This document shows positions 43,901-54,405 of a DNA stretch of 64,000 nt, one piece after another. Position numbers and translations under genes: made by a program. This stretch comes from Variovorax beijingensis (GTDB lineage: Bacteria > Pseudomonadota > Gammaproteobacteria > Burkholderiales > Burkholderiaceae_C): contig NZ_VIVL01000006.1 in the NCBI RefSeq assembly GCF_007828835.1, forward strand, positions 348,110-412,109, given 5' to 3'. The stretch's first letter is position 1, and each line of letters begins with the position of its first letter. Under the pieces are notes generated by a model that did not search any database, was not told the origin of the DNA, and was given only the letters and a program-made list of their open reading frames with translations.

Positions 43901-44108
43901 GCGCCTGCGGCCGATCGTGCTGACGGCCGCGGCGGCGGTGCTGGCGATGATTCCTCTCTCCCGCAGCGTGTTCTGGGGGCCGATGGCCGTGGCCATCATG
44001 GGCGGGCTGATCGTGGCCACCGTGTTGACCCTGCTGGCGCTGCCGGCAATGTACGCCGCTGCCTTCCGCGTCAAGCGGGAGCCGAAAGAGCTCCCGATTA
44101 GCGCTTAA
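40950..44108 (+). CDS. RND efflux permease (AcrB/MexF-like superfamily)
   Basis: A 1052-residue proton-driven pump. An N-terminal cytoplasmic helix (FNLSKWALDHAPLTRYLMVV) leads into the usual two repeats of six membrane segments with large periplasmic loops. The TM4 acidic motif is SLIIALGLLVDDAIIAVEMM. It belongs to the subgroup lacking the FPDIDPP-like drug-pump consensus and with a shorter QLGQDEDPPFTFRAMVV segment, commonly called AcrB/AcrD/AcrF-family proteins. The substrate is unknown. Distinct from the pump at 15.5 kb in sequence, regulation and gene content. Confidence 0.92.
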   Translation: MTEGAATTATKPAGFNLSKWALDHAPLTRYLMVVLMVLGAFAYFQLGQDEDPPFTFRAMVVRTYWPGATAQQVAEQVTDKLERTLQEAPYADKIRSYSKPGESQIIFQIKDSSKAADVANVWYTVRKKVGDMRNTLPPGVQGPFFNDDFGDVYGVIYALESEGFSPAELKTLADEVRQQLLRVKDVAKVDQFGVQDQKVYIEISQKRVAQLGLDFNAVLAQLGSQNAIESAGTIQSPLDVVQVRVGGQFTSVEQLREMPIRGSSGNQLRLGDIAEIHRGYIDPPAVKVHHQGKEVVALGVSMAKGGDIIALGKALRATTAQIDQRLPAGVKLAQVQDQPVSVSSSVNEFVGVLIEAVAIVLAVSIISLGLHKGGRFGWYIDIRPGLVVAITIPLVLAVTFLSMNYFGIGLHKISLGSLIIALGLLVDDAIIAVEMMVRKMEEGYDKVRAATFAYDVTAKPMLTGTLITAAGFLPIGIAKSVTGEYTFAIFAVTVIALVLSWIVSVYFVPYLGTLLLKVKPHDPDAPPHELFDTPFYNNFRRAVNWCVQHRWLTIGATVLIFALGIVGMGKVQQQFFPDSSRPEIMVDIWFPEGTSFAANEEVAKRVEQRIMKEEGVKTVSTWIGSGVPRFYLPLDQVFPQTNVSQLIVLAKDLKVRETLRIKLPALLAQEFPEVRGRVKLLPNGPPVPYPVQFRVIGTDPAQLRAHADEVKAVLRENANMRGVNDNWNESVKVIRLEVDQAKARALGVTSQAIAQASKTMFSGTTVGQYRENDLLIDIVLRQSADEREAISDIGNAYLPTTSGRSIPLTQIARPVFSWEPGVMWRENRDYAITVQGDVVEGLQGATVTEQLLPKLRQLEAGWHAAGEGGYRIEVAGAVEESSKGSASIVAGVPIMLFLVFTLLMLQLHSFSRSLLVFITGPMGIAGVAGALLLLNRPFGFVALLGVIALMGMIQRNAVILIDQIESDREAGVPAWDAIVESAVRRLRPIVLTAAAAVLAMIPLSRSVFWGPMAVAIMGGLIVATVLTLLALPAMYAAAFRVKREPKELPISA

Positions 44109-44130
44109 AATACGCGGTTGACCGATTTCA

Positions 44131-44195
44131 GGCGGACGGTCTTTGGGCTTCGGGTGTCCGGCAATCGGATGCCCGCGGCACCAGGGCCGTCCGCC
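44131..44195. terminator. Long inverted repeat between the RND operon and tRNA-Leu
   Basis: GGCGGACGG at 44131-44139 pairs with CCGTCCGCC at 44187-44195 (nine perfect pairs) around a GC-rich 47-base interior that can pair further; a short TTT follows. It may end the RND transcript. A weak -10-like TAAAAT lies at 44106-44111, so alternatively it is the leader of the tRNA-tig transcript. Confidence 0.4.
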
Positions 44196-44222
44196 TTTGC
44201 ATTCACCTGAAAAATTTGGCAA

Positions 44223-44309
44223 GCGCGGGTGGCGAAATTGGTAGACGCACCAGGTTTAGGTCCTGACGTTCGCAAGAACGTGCCGGTTCGAGTCCGGCCC
44301 CGCGCACCA
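44223..44309 (+). tRNA. tRNA-Leu (anticodon UAG)
   Basis: 87 bases with encoded CCA. The acceptor stem GCGCGGG pairs with CCCGCGC, the D region is AATTGGTAGAC, the anticodon loop has TTTAGGT (anticodon UAG), and there is a long class II variable arm and a GGTTCGAGTCC T-arm. It ends 26 bases before the trigger factor start codon with no terminator between, so it is probably co-transcribed with tig. Confidence 0.96.
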
Positions 44310-44335
44310 GCCACACCCCTCACAAGGAAGACACC

Positions 44336-45649
44336 ATGACCGTGACCGTTGAAACTCTCGAGAAGCTCGAACGCAAGATCACGCTGACCCTGCCGGTCGG
44401 CACCATCCAGTCCGAAGTCGATTCGCGCCTCAAGAAGCTCGCGCGCACCGTCAAGATGGATGGCTTCCGTCCCGGCAAGGTGCCGATGAACGTCGTGGCC
44501 CAGCGCTACGGCTACTCGGTGCACTACGAAGTCATGAACGACAAGGTCGGCGAAGCCTTCTCGCAGGCCGCCAACGAAGCCAAGCTGCGCGTGGCCGGCC
44601 AGCCCCGCATCACCGAGAAGGAAGAGTCGCCCGAAGGCCAGCTCGCCTTCGACGCGGTCTTCGAAGTGTTCCCCGAAGTCAAGATCAACGACCTGTCGAA
44701 CGCCGAAGTCGAGAAGCTCTCGGCCGAAGTGGGCGACGAGGCCATCGACAAGACGCTGGACATCCTGCGCAAGCAGCGCCGCACCTTCGCCCAGCGCGCG
44801 CAGGATGCCGTGGCCCAGGACGACGACCGCGTGACGGTCGATTTCGAAGGCAAGATCGACGGCGAGCCCTTTCCCGGCGGCAAGGCCGAAGACTTCCAGT
44901 TCATCGTCGGCGAAGGCCAGATGCTCAAGGAATTCGAAGACGCCGTGCGCGGCATGAAGGCCGGCGACAGCCGCACCTTCCCGCTCTCGTTCCCGGCCGA
45001 CTACCACGGCAAGGACGTGGCCGGCAAGCAGGCCGACTTCATGGTCACCGTGAAGAAGATCGAAGCCTCGCACCTGCCCGAAGTCAACGAACAGCTCGCC
45101 AAGTCGCTCGGCATTGCCGAAGCCACGGTCGAGGGCCTGCGCGCCGACATCAAGAAGAACCTCGAGCGCGAAGTGAAGTTCCGCCTGCTGGCGCGCAACA
45201 AGAACGCCGTGATGGACACCCTGGTGGCCAACGCCGAACTCGACCTGCCCAACGCGAGCGTGCAGTCCGAAGTGAACCGCATGGTCGAAGGCGCCCGCGC
45301 CGAGCTCAAGCAGCGCGGCATCAAGGACGCCGACAAGGCGCCGATTCCCGACGAAGTGTTCCGTCCCCAGGCCGAGCGCCGCGTGCGCCTGGGCCTCGTG
45401 GTGGCCGAGCTGGTGCGCGCCAACAACCTGCAGGCCAAGCCCGAGCAGATCAAGGCCCACATCGACGAGCTGGCCGCCAGCTACGAGAAGCCGCAAGACG
45501 TCGTGCGCTGGTACTTCAGCGACAACAACCGCCTGGCCGAAGTCGAAGCCGTGGTCATCGAGAACAACGTGACCGATTTCGTGCTCTCCAAGGCCAAGGT
45601 CAAGGAAAAGTCGGTGTCGTTCGACGAGCTGATGGCGCAACAAGGCTGA
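44336..45649 (+). CDS. tig: Trigger factor
   Basis: Ribosome-associated chaperone and prolyl isomerase. The 437-residue protein has the N-terminal ribosome-binding domain with the FRPGKVP signature (in [13 protein letters not shown] near residues 42-54), a central FKBP-type PPIase domain ([17 protein letters not shown] near 165-181) and a helical C-terminal chaperone domain. It lies in the classical tig-clpP-clpX-lon order. Its ribosome site is AAGGAAG just before the ATG, directly after tRNA-Leu. Confidence 0.97.
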   Translation: MTVTVETLEKLERKITLTLPVGTIQSEVDSRLKKLARTVKMDGFRPGKVPMNVVAQRYGYSVHYEVMNDKVGEAFSQAANEAKLRVAGQPRITEKEESPEGQLAFDAVFEVFPEVKINDLSNAEVEKLSAEVGDEAIDKTLDILRKQRRTFAQRAQDAVAQDDDRVTVDFEGKIDGEPFPGGKAEDFQFIVGEGQMLKEFEDAVRGMKAGDSRTFPLSFPADYHGKDVAGKQADFMVTVKKIEASHLPEVNEQLAKSLGIAEATVEGLRADIKKNLEREVKFRLLARNKNAVMDTLVANAELDLPNASVQSEVNRMVEGARAELKQRGIKDADKAPIPDEVFRPQAERRVRLGLVVAELVRANNLQAKPEQIKAHIDELAASYEKPQDVVRWYFSDNNRLAEVEAVVIENNVTDFVLSKAKVKEKSVSFDELMAQQG

Positions 45650-45669
45650 TCCGCCGCCGCCTGCATGCC

Positions 45670-45703
45670 AATGGGGCTTGTGCTTTGCGGCACGAGCCCC
45701 ATT
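45670..45703 (+). terminator. Hairpin between tig and clpP, candidate terminator or attenuator
   Basis: AATGGGGCTTGTG (45670-45682) pairs with CACGAGCCCCATT (45691-45703) with one G-U pair around an eight-base loop, followed by a weak TTTCACT run. It follows the tig stop by 21 bases. The weak U-tract suggests partial read-through to clpP. Confidence 0.5.
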
Positions 45704-45762
45704 TCACTCAGGCGTACAGTAAATTCGAACAGCGAACGAACCCTTTTCCGGAGAGCAATTCA

Positions 45763-46371
45763 ATGAGCGCACAGGAAATCAAAGGCCTCGGCATGATCCC
45801 GATGGTCATCGAGCAGTCGGGCCGCGGCGAGCGGTCCTACGACATCTATTCGCGTCTCCTCAAGGAGCGCATCATTTTCCTGGTGGGTGAGGTGAACGAC
45901 CAGACCGCCAACCTCGTGGTGGCGCAGCTGCTGTTCCTCGAGAGCGAAAACCCGGACAAGGACATTTCGTTCTACATCAACTCCCCGGGCGGCAGCGTGA
46001 GCGCCGGCATGGCCATCTACGACACCATGCAGTTCATCAAGCCCGACGTTTCCACCATGTGCATCGGCTTTGCGGCCAGCATGGGCGCCTTCCTGCTGGC
46101 GGCCGGTGAAAAGGGCAAGCGCTTCTCGCTGCCCAATTCGAAGATCATGATCCACCAGGTGCTCGGCGGCGCGCGCGGCCAGGCCACGGACATCGAGATC
46201 CATGCCCGCGACATCCTGCGCACCAAGGACCAGATGAACCGCATCCTGGCCGAACGCACGGGCCAGCCGCTCGAAAAAGTCAAGTCGGACACCGAACGCG
46301 ACTATTTCCTCACGGCCGACGAAGCCAAGGACTACGGCCTGGTGGACCAGGTCATTGCGAAGCGCAGCTGA
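45763..46371 (+). CDS. clpP: ATP-dependent Clp protease proteolytic subunit
   Basis: Serine protease that forms a 14-subunit chamber and degrades substrates fed by ClpX. The 202-residue protein has catalytic Ser 106 (GFAASMGAF), His 131 (MIHQVLGG) and Asp 180 ([12 protein letters not shown]). It begins with the [20 protein letters not shown] propeptide-like segment. The ATG at 45763 follows CCGGAGAG; an upstream in-frame start at 45685 lies within the tig-clpP hairpin region and is rejected. Confidence 0.98.
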   Translation: MSAQEIKGLGMIPMVIEQSGRGERSYDIYSRLLKERIIFLVGEVNDQTANLVVAQLLFLESENPDKDISFYINSPGGSVSAGMAIYDTMQFIKPDVSTMCIGFAASMGAFLLAAGEKGKRFSLPNSKIMIHQVLGGARGQATDIEIHARDILRTKDQMNRILAERTGQPLEKVKSDTERDYFLTADEAKDYGLVDQVIAKRS

Positions 46372-46420
46372 GGCAATTGAGCCCGTGCCGCGGCGCCGGC
46401 GGCGCCAAAAAGGCAAAAAC

Positions 46421-46451
46421 CGGCGTTTCCCACACGGGAAACGCCGTTTTT
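46421..46451 (+). terminator. Rho-independent terminator after clpP
   Basis: A perfect 11-pair stem (CGGCGTTTCCC at 46421-46431 and GGGAAACGCCG at 46436-46446), loop ACAC, then TTTTT at 46447-46451. It lies 49 bases after clpP and before clpX, so clpX is expected to have its own promoter in addition to read-through. Confidence 0.85.
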
Positions 46452-46494
46452 GTTTAGTTATCATTGTCCCCACCCCTTTACGAGGCACCTGTCC

Positions 46495-47760
46495 ATGGCC
46501 GAAAAAAAAGGCTCCTCCAGCGAAAAAACGCTTTATTGCTCGTTCTGCGGCAAGAGCCAGCATGAGGTCAAGAAGCTGATCGCGGGCCCTTCGGTCTTCA
46601 TTTGCGACGAGTGCATCGACCTTTGCAACGAAATCATCCGCGACGAGCTCCCGGCCGGTGAAGAGGCGCGCGAGGCGCGCAGCGACCTGCCCACGCCGCT
46701 GGAAATCAAGACCAACCTCGACAACTACGTGATCGGCCAGGAGCCGGCCAAGCGCATGCTGTCGGTGGCGGTCTACAACCACTACAAGCGCCTGCGCCAC
46801 AAGGAAAAGGCCAAGGGCGACGACGTCGAACTCAGCAAGAGCAACATCCTCCTGATCGGCCCCACGGGCTCGGGCAAGACGCTGCTCGCGCAAACGCTCG
46901 CGCGCATGCTCGACGTGCCCTTCGTGATGGCCGACGCCACCACGCTGACCGAAGCCGGCTACGTGGGCGAGGACGTCGAGAACATCATCCAGAAGCTGCT
47001 GCAGAGCTGCAACTACGAAGTCGAGCGCGCCCAGCGCGGCATCGTCTACATCGACGAAATCGACAAGATCTCGCGCAAGTCCGACAACCCGTCCATCACG
47101 CGCGACGTGTCGGGCGAGGGCGTGCAGCAGGCGCTGCTCAAGCTCATCGAAGGCACCATGGCCAGCGTGCCACCCCAGGGCGGGCGCAAGCACCCGAACC
47201 AGGACTTCCTGCAGATCGACACGACCAACATCCTGTTCATCTGCGGCGGCGCCTTTGCCGGGCTCGAAAAGGTCATCGAGAACCGCACCGAAGCCTCGGG
47301 CATCGGCTTCGGCGCCTCGGTCAAGAGCAAGGCGCAGCGCAGCATCACCGAGGTGTTCCGCGAAGTCGAGCCCGAAGACCTGATCAAGTTCGGCCTGATC
47401 CCCGAACTCGTGGGCCGCATGCCCGTGGTGGCCTCGCTGGCCGAACTCAGCGAAGACGCGCTGGTGCAGATCCTGACCGAGCCCAAGAACGCGGTGGTCA
47501 AGCAGTTCACCAAGCTGCTGCAGATGGAAGGCGTCGACCTCGAGATCCGCCCCGCGGCGCTCAAGGCCATCGCGCGCAAGGCGCTGGCCCGCAAGACGGG
47601 CGCGCGGGGCCTGCGTTCGATCCTCGAACAGTCGCTGATCGACACCATGTTCGAGCTGCCGAATGCCACCAACGTCGACAAGGTTGTGGTCGAGGAATCC
47701 ACAATCGACGAAAACAAGCCGCCGCTGCTCGTGTACCGCGAAGCGGCCAAGAAGGCCTGA
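46495..47760 (+). CDS. clpX: ATP-dependent Clp protease ATP-binding subunit ClpX
   Basis: AAA+ unfoldase that recognises substrates and feeds ClpP. The 421 residues show an N-terminal zinc-binding domain (Cys 15, 18, 37, 40), Walker A GPTGSGKT near 122-129, Walker [11 protein letters not shown], pore-loop GYVG in [11 protein letters not shown] and the RGLRSILE sensor 2 region. The ATG at 46495 gives the standard MAEKKG... start. It lies after the clpP terminator. Confidence 0.98.
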   Translation: MAEKKGSSSEKTLYCSFCGKSQHEVKKLIAGPSVFICDECIDLCNEIIRDELPAGEEAREARSDLPTPLEIKTNLDNYVIGQEPAKRMLSVAVYNHYKRLRHKEKAKGDDVELSKSNILLIGPTGSGKTLLAQTLARMLDVPFVMADATTLTEAGYVGEDVENIIQKLLQSCNYEVERAQRGIVYIDEIDKISRKSDNPSITRDVSGEGVQQALLKLIEGTMASVPPQGGRKHPNQDFLQIDTTNILFICGGAFAGLEKVIENRTEASGIGFGASVKSKAQRSITEVFREVEPEDLIKFGLIPELVGRMPVVASLAELSEDALVQILTEPKNAVVKQFTKLLQMEGVDLEIRPAALKAIARKALARKTGARGLRSILEQSLIDTMFELPNATNVDKVVVEESTIDENKPPLLVYREAAKKA

Positions 47761-47879
47761 GTGAACGCGGCGCCGGCACTTTCCAGCAAGGCGTCCGGCG
47801 CCTTCGACAAAGACCGGGTGCATGGGCTTGAAATGCCCGAACACCCATCCATCTTTGCCTGATCAATCAAAGGATATTC

Positions 47880-50321
<2,442 letters not shown>

Positions 50322-50331
50322 TCGACAGAAC

Positions 50332-50361
50332 TTGCCGAGCCCCGAAAAAGTGTTCTATAAT
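50332..50361 (+). promoter_or_regulatory. Promoter of the tRNA-Gly gene
   Basis: -35 TTGCCG at 50332-50337, 18-base spacer, perfect -10 TATAAT at 50356-50361. The predicted start is about 8 bases before the mature tRNA-Gly at 50376. Confidence 0.7.
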
Positions 50362-50375
50362 TCGAGGCTCGAAAC

Positions 50376-50451
50376 GCGGGAATAGCTCAGTTGGTAGAGC
50401 GCAACCTTGCCAAGGTTGAGGTCGAGAGTTCGAGACTCTTTTCCCGCTCCA
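50376..50451 (+). tRNA. tRNA-Gly (anticodon GCC)
   Basis: 76 bases with encoded CCA. The acceptor stem GCGGGAA pairs with TTCCCGC, the D-arm has AGCTCAGTTGGTAGAGC, the anticodon loop TTGCCAA gives anticodon GCC, and the T-arm contains GTTCGAGAC. It is followed by a strong hairpin terminator. Confidence 0.97.
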
Positions 50452-50460
50452 GTTTTGAAA

Positions 50461-50487
50461 AAGGGAAGCGCTGCTTCCCTTTTTTTC
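50461..50487 (+). terminator. Rho-independent terminator between tRNA-Gly and tRNA-Cys
   Basis: AAGGGAAGC (50461-50469), loop GCT, and GCTTCCCTT (50473-50481) form a perfect nine-pair stem that runs into an uninterrupted T stretch ending at about 50486. The tRNA-Gly transcript should stop here, so tRNA-Cys needs its own promoter, which I could not identify with confidence. Confidence 0.85.
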
Positions 50488-50515
50488 GCGAATTCGATTT
50501 CGTTTTCAGCAGCGT

Positions 50516-50589
50516 GGCGCGATAGCAAAGCGGTTATGCAACGGATTGCAAATCCGTCTAGCCCGGTTCGACTCCGGGTCGCGCCTCCA
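50516..50589 (+). tRNA. tRNA-Cys (anticodon GCA)
   Basis: 74 bases with encoded CCA. The acceptor stem GGCGCGA pairs with TCGCGCC, the anticodon stem-loop CGGATTGCAAATCCG gives GCA, and the T-arm contains GGTTCGACTCC. Confidence 0.97.
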
Positions 50590-50636
50590 CTCTCTCCCTC
50601 TGATCAAGTTCGATCCGCCCTCCATCGAAAAAACCA

Positions 50637-50673
50637 GCCCCGCCAACCTGCGTTGCCGGGGCCCGTTTCGTTT
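50637..50673 (+). terminator. Hairpin after tRNA-Cys, candidate terminator
   Basis: GCCCCG (50637-50642) and CGGGGC (50657-50662), with an inner CAAC/GTTG pair and one mismatch, form a stem around CTGC, followed by a T-rich CCGTTTCGTTT tail. The tail is interrupted, so termination may be partial. Confidence 0.5.
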
Positions 50674-50699
50674 GGGTTATCGTCGATGTTCAACCCGAG

Positions 50700-50791
50700 G
50701 CCCGGATGGTGAAATTGGTAGACACATCGGACTTAAAATCCGCCGCTTCCTTAATCGGGGCATACGGGTTCGATCCCCGTTCCGGGCACCA
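50700..50791 (+). tRNA. tRNA-Leu (anticodon UAA)
   Basis: 92 bases with encoded CCA. The acceptor stem GCCCGGA pairs with TCCGGGC, the D region is AATTGGTAGAC, the anticodon loop CTTAAAA gives UAA, and the variable arm is long. Its 3' end is 22 bases before the ATG of the next protein gene without a terminator between, a layout like tRNA-Leu and tig at 44 kb. Confidence 0.94.
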
Positions 50792-50813
50792 CATTTAGAC
50801 AAGGGAGCACTCC

Positions 50814-51446
50814 ATGCCTCGTTACAACGCTCCATTTGAAATCCATGTGCACGGCGACGTGCCTTTGCGCTCCGACGTCGGCTTCGACCAGATCCAGGAA
50901 GCGCTCAAGCCGCTGTGGGCTTATGCGGGTGCCAAGTCGCTGGCCGACGGCGCGACGAGCACCTACGAAGAAGAACCCGGCATCCGCTTCGAGCAGAAGG
51001 ATCACATGCTCCAGATCTGCTGGACGGTGCCGGGCGACGAAGACTTTCGCCAGGCGCTCGACGAGATGTGCATGGCCCTGAACGAACTGTCCGAGCGCGG
51101 CGCCGCCATCGAGGTCACCTTCTACGACACCGACTTCGACGAGGAAGAGGGCGATCCCGACGAAGAATCGCGCGACGACTTCCTGATGCTGTTCGTCGGC
51201 CCCAATCCGGCCGCGATCATGCAGGTGCAGCGCGACCTGCTGGTGGAAGACGTCGTCAACCTGATGGAGCGCCACTTCGATGGCGCCGAGCTCGGTGGCG
51301 TGGTGTCCGAGATCGACCGCCTGTTCAGCGACCGCTTCGATGCGCTCGTGAATTCGCTCGAAATCGGCAAGCGGCCGCGCGGCACCGGCGGCAGTGGCAG
51401 CGGCGGTGGGCATGGGGGCGGCCGCCGCCCGCGCCACCTGCACTGA
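50814..51446 (+). CDS. Conserved Burkholderiales protein of unknown function (possibly DUF6806)
   Basis: A 210-residue acidic soluble protein beginning MPRYNAPFEIHVHGDVPLRS, with an Asp/Glu-rich middle (DTDFDEEEGDPDEESRDD) and a Gly/Ser/His/Arg-rich tail (GGSGSGGGHGGGRRPRHLH). There is no signal peptide or known catalytic motif. I associate it from memory with DUF6806, a family restricted to Burkholderiales; I could not check this. It follows tRNA-Leu by 22 bases with an AAGGGAG ribosome site and is probably read from the tRNA transcript. Confidence 0.75.
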   Translation: MPRYNAPFEIHVHGDVPLRSDVGFDQIQEALKPLWAYAGAKSLADGATSTYEEEPGIRFEQKDHMLQICWTVPGDEDFRQALDEMCMALNELSERGAAIEVTFYDTDFDEEEGDPDEESRDDFLMLFVGPNPAAIMQVQRDLLVEDVVNLMERHFDGAELGGVVSEIDRLFSDRFDALVNSLEIGKRPRGTGGSGSGGGHGGGRRPRHLH

Positions 51447-51497
51447 TCCGATCGGGCCGAGGCTGCGCCTGGCGCCCGGTTGATCATCCGTCGCTGC

Positions 51498-52799
51498 ATG
51501 GCGCTGTTTCCGTCATCTGCCCTGAATGCCGGCGTGCGCAAGCGCGAGGTGTTCGGCTGGGCGATGTACGACTTTGCCAATTCGGGCTACACCACGGTCG
51601 TCATCACGGCCGTGTTTGCGGCCTATTTCGTGGGCGGCATTGCCAAGGGGGCGCCATGGGCCGCCTTCGCCTGGACTGCGGCGCTCAGCGCGTCCTACGC
51701 CGTCGTCATGCTGTCGATGCCCGCGATCGGCGCCTGGGCCGACCGGCGCGCCGCCAAGAAGCGCGTGCTCGCCGTGGCGACGCTGGGCTGCGTACTTGCC
51801 ACGGCCGCGCTCGCATCCACGCCGAGATTTGCCGGGCCCATGGGCGTTGCGGTGGCGATGGCGCTGATCATCGTCTCCAACACCTTCTATTCGTATGGCG
51901 AGTCGCTGACCGGTGCCTTCCTGCCTGAACTCGCGACCGCCGAGGGCATGGGCAAGGTCAGCGGATGGGGCTGGAGTTTCGGCTACGTCGGCGGCATGCT
52001 GGCGCTCGGGCTGTGCCTGGCCTACGTGCTGTCGGCCCAGGCGAAAGGGCTGCCTGCGTCGCACTTCGTTCCGGTCACGATGCTGATCACGGCGGCCATC
52101 TACGGTGCTGCCGCCTGCGCCACCTTTGCGCTCCTGCCCGAGCGTGCGCAGCCCCGCACGGCCGGCAGTTCGGCGGGCGCGTGGCAGCAATTGCGCGCCA
52201 CCTTCAGGCAGGCCCGCGCCTACCGCGATTTCATGCAGCTGCTGGTCTGCACCGTCTGCTACCAGGGCGGCGTGGCGGTGGCCATCACGCTCGCGGCCAT
52301 CTATGCCGAGCAGGTCATCGGCTTCGTGGCGAGCGAGACCATGGTGCTGATCTTCGTGCTCAACATTGCGGCCGCCGTCGGCGCCTTCGGCTTCGGCTAC
52401 GTGCAGGACCGCGTCGGCCACAAGATCTCGCTGGCCGGCACGCTGGTGGCATGGATCGCGGTCTGCGTGATTGCCGCGATGGCGACCACCAAGGGCACCT
52501 TCTGGTGGGCCGCCGCCATTGCGGGGCTCGCGATGGGCTCGAGCCAGTCGGCCGGCCGCGCGATGACGGGCTACCTCGCGCCGCCGCGGCAGCTTGCGGA
52601 GTTCTTCGGGCTCTGGACCTTTGCGACGCGGCTCGCAGGCATCATCGGTCCGCTGATGTTCGGTGCCATCACCTGGGCCGCGGGCGGCAACCAGCGCATC
52701 GCGATTCTTTCGACCGCAGCGCTGTTCGTTGCAGGGCTGCTGCTGTTGCTGCCGATCGACATGGCGCGTGGCAGGGCGGCTGCGCTGCGCAGCGCCTGA
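51498..52799 (+). CDS. MFS transporter, UMF1/Atg22-like family
   Basis: A 433-residue membrane protein with about twelve hydrophobic segments. The N-terminal EVFGWAMYDFANSGYTTVV is the hallmark of the UMF1 (unknown major facilitator 1, Atg22-like) family; the loop motif GAWADRRAAKKR and the mid-protein GALTG-like segment SLTGAFLPELA also fit. In some organisms relatives are proposed to export amino acids. The substrate here is unknown. The ATG at 51498 was chosen because the frame's earlier start is a TTG without a ribosome site. Confidence 0.85.
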   Translation: MALFPSSALNAGVRKREVFGWAMYDFANSGYTTVVITAVFAAYFVGGIAKGAPWAAFAWTAALSASYAVVMLSMPAIGAWADRRAAKKRVLAVATLGCVLATAALASTPRFAGPMGVAVAMALIIVSNTFYSYGESLTGAFLPELATAEGMGKVSGWGWSFGYVGGMLALGLCLAYVLSAQAKGLPASHFVPVTMLITAAIYGAAACATFALLPERAQPRTAGSSAGAWQQLRATFRQARAYRDFMQLLVCTVCYQGGVAVAITLAAIYAEQVIGFVASETMVLIFVLNIAAAVGAFGFGYVQDRVGHKISLAGTLVAWIAVCVIAAMATTKGTFWWAAAIAGLAMGSSQSAGRAMTGYLAPPRQLAEFFGLWTFATRLAGIIGPLMFGAITWAAGGNQRIAILSTAALFVAGLLLLLPIDMARGRAAALRSA

Positions 52800-52809
52800 A
52801 CCGGACGGC

Positions 52810-53592
52810 TCAGGGCATCTGCTGCCGCAGCGACTTTGGCACGCGGTAGCGCTCGCCGTCGTAGCGCAGCGTCACCGTATTGAAGTGCGCCGGCATGGCC
52901 TTTTCGGTGCAGCCCTGGTCCTCCTGCATCTGCGCTCGGCTCTGCACCAGCGTGCGTGACAACTGCAGATCGGCATAGCCGTTGCTCGCCGACTTGCCGA
53001 CCGACAGCATCGTGCGAAGCTGTTCGAAGCGGCCGGTACAGCTGCTGTCCCATTCGCCGCTGTCGTGGTCGAGTTCGATCTCCTGCAGCACCTGGCGCAG
53101 CTTGCTGCCGTGGTGCACATAGAGGCGGATGGTTTCGCTTGCCGCCTTGCTGCCCGGCGCCGTGCCCCTGTAGCGCACGCGCAGCCCGAAGGCGCGCGTG
53201 TCGGACGACAGCACATAACGCGAGGTGTCGATGCGGATGTCCTGGATGGCGGTGGCGGCGTCTTCGTCGAGCGCCTCGGGCTGCAAGATGCGGCCGATCA
53301 CCGTGTCGCGCTCGGTGTTGCCGTTGTCGGGCCGCTGGATCAGCAGCAGCTCCAGGTCGAAGACCTTGGCGCCCGTGCTGCTGGTTTCGCGCGGCACCGG
53401 CAGCACCACGATGCTGCGGCCCGGAAAGGCCGGCCAGAGCTTGCAGGCGGCCAGCCGCTCGTCGAGCGGGCGGTTCGGATGGAGCTTGGCATGCATGCGC
53501 TCGGCAAGGCCGCTCTCGCAGGCCGCATGGCCGAGGCCCGCTGCCGAGAGGCCAAGCAGCAACAGGGCGCAGCGCAAAGGACGAAGACGCAT
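52810..53592 (-). CDS. Putative secreted protein of unknown function
   Basis: A 260-residue protein with a signal peptide (MRLRPLRCALLLLGLSAAGL, cleavage near GHA, residue 22). The mature part has four cysteines, likely two disulfides, and mixed alpha/beta character (IRLYVHHGSKLRQVLQEIEL). I do not recognise a family. It starts 18 bases after the murI stop on the same strand, so it may be part of the fumA-murI transcript, and it converges with the MFS gene. Confidence 0.75.
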   Translation of the reverse strand: MRLRPLRCALLLLGLSAAGLGHAACESGLAERMHAKLHPNRPLDERLAACKLWPAFPGRSIVVLPVPRETSSTGAKVFDLELLLIQRPDNGNTERDTVIGRILQPEALDEDAATAIQDIRIDTSRYVLSSDTRAFGLRVRYRGTAPGSKAASETIRLYVHHGSKLRQVLQEIELDHDSGEWDSSCTGRFEQLRTMLSVGKSASNGYADLQLSRTLVQSRAQMQEDQGCTEKAMPAHFNTVTLRYDGERYRVPKSLRQQMP

Positions 53593-53610
53593 GTTGTTGT
53601 CGGGTCGGCT

Positions 53611-54405
53611 TCAGGCGGCCGGAGCAGCTTGGGGCTGTTGCAGCCAGTGCGCGGCGGCGGCTTCGAGCACGGCCGCATCGCCGCTGCCTTGCATGATCAG
53701 TCCGCCTTCACCGCTTGGCGCGAGGCGGCCGAGCGAAGCCAGCACGCGCCGGGTCTGCTGCGCGACCGGCGCGCCGGTGTCGATGAAACGCAGCGCGGGC
53801 GGCGCATGGCGCTGGAGTTCACTCTTCACGAGCGGGTAGTGCGTGCAGCCGAGCACCACGGTATCGACCTGGCCGGGTGCGTCGCCCAAAGGACCGGCTT
53901 CGGCCATGTAGCGGGCGCAGAGTTGCGTGATGGCGGCGGTGTCGAAGCCCTCGATCGCCTTCACGAGTCCGTCGCATGGCACGGGACGGACATCGGCCGC
54001 CCCTGCGAAGGAGTCGCGCAGGGCCGCGTATTTGGCACTCGCCAGTGTCCCGCGCGTGGCCATCACCGCGATGTGGCCGGTGCGGCTGGTCGCCACCGCG
54101 GGCTTGAGTGCAGGCTCCAGGCCCACGATGGGCAGCGCCGGATGCTCGGCGCGCAGCAGGTGGATCGCCGCCGTGGTGGCCGTGTTGCAGGCCACCACCA
54201 GCGCCTTGATGCCGTGCTCGGCCATCAGTTGTTCGGCCACCTTGCGCGAGCGTTCGATCACGTAGCCATCGCCACGCTCGCCGTACGGTGCGAATGCGGT
54301 GTCGGCAAAGTACACGAAGCGCTCGTGCGGCAGCTCGGCGCGCAGCGCGGCCAGCACGCTGAGCCCGCCGACGCCGCTGTCGAAGACGCCGACCGGGTTG
54401 TTCAA
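53611..54405 (-). CDS. murI: Glutamate racemase
   Basis: Makes D-glutamate for peptidoglycan. The 264-residue protein has the family opening VGVFDSGVGGLSVL, the two catalytic cysteines in VVACNTATT and VLGCTHYPL, and an FADTAFAPYG substrate segment. The start is probably the TTG at 54403-54405, which overlaps the fumA stop as TTGA and begins LNNPVGVFDSG; the longer frame from 54459 reads through the end of fumA. The coupling to a fumarase gene is unusual. Confidence 0.92.
   Translation of the reverse strand: MNNPVGVFDSGVGGLSVLAALRAELPHERFVYFADTAFAPYGERGDGYVIERSRKVAEQLMAEHGIKALVVACNTATTAAIHLLRAEHPALPIVGLEPALKPAVATSRTGHIAVMATRGTLASAKYAALRDSFAGAADVRPVPCDGLVKAIEGFDTAAITQLCARYMAEAGPLGDAPGQVDTVVLGCTHYPLVKSELQRHAPPALRFIDTGAPVAQQTRRVLASLGRLAPSGEGGLIMQGSGDAAVLEAAAAHWLQQPQAAPAA

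Noticed and set aside
47827..47848. Sigma-32-like heat-shock promoter before lon (CTTGAA ... CCCAT)
   Set aside because: The boxes are separated by only 11 bases, less than the usual 13-17, and the string also lies in a hairpin. It is not reported as a promoter.
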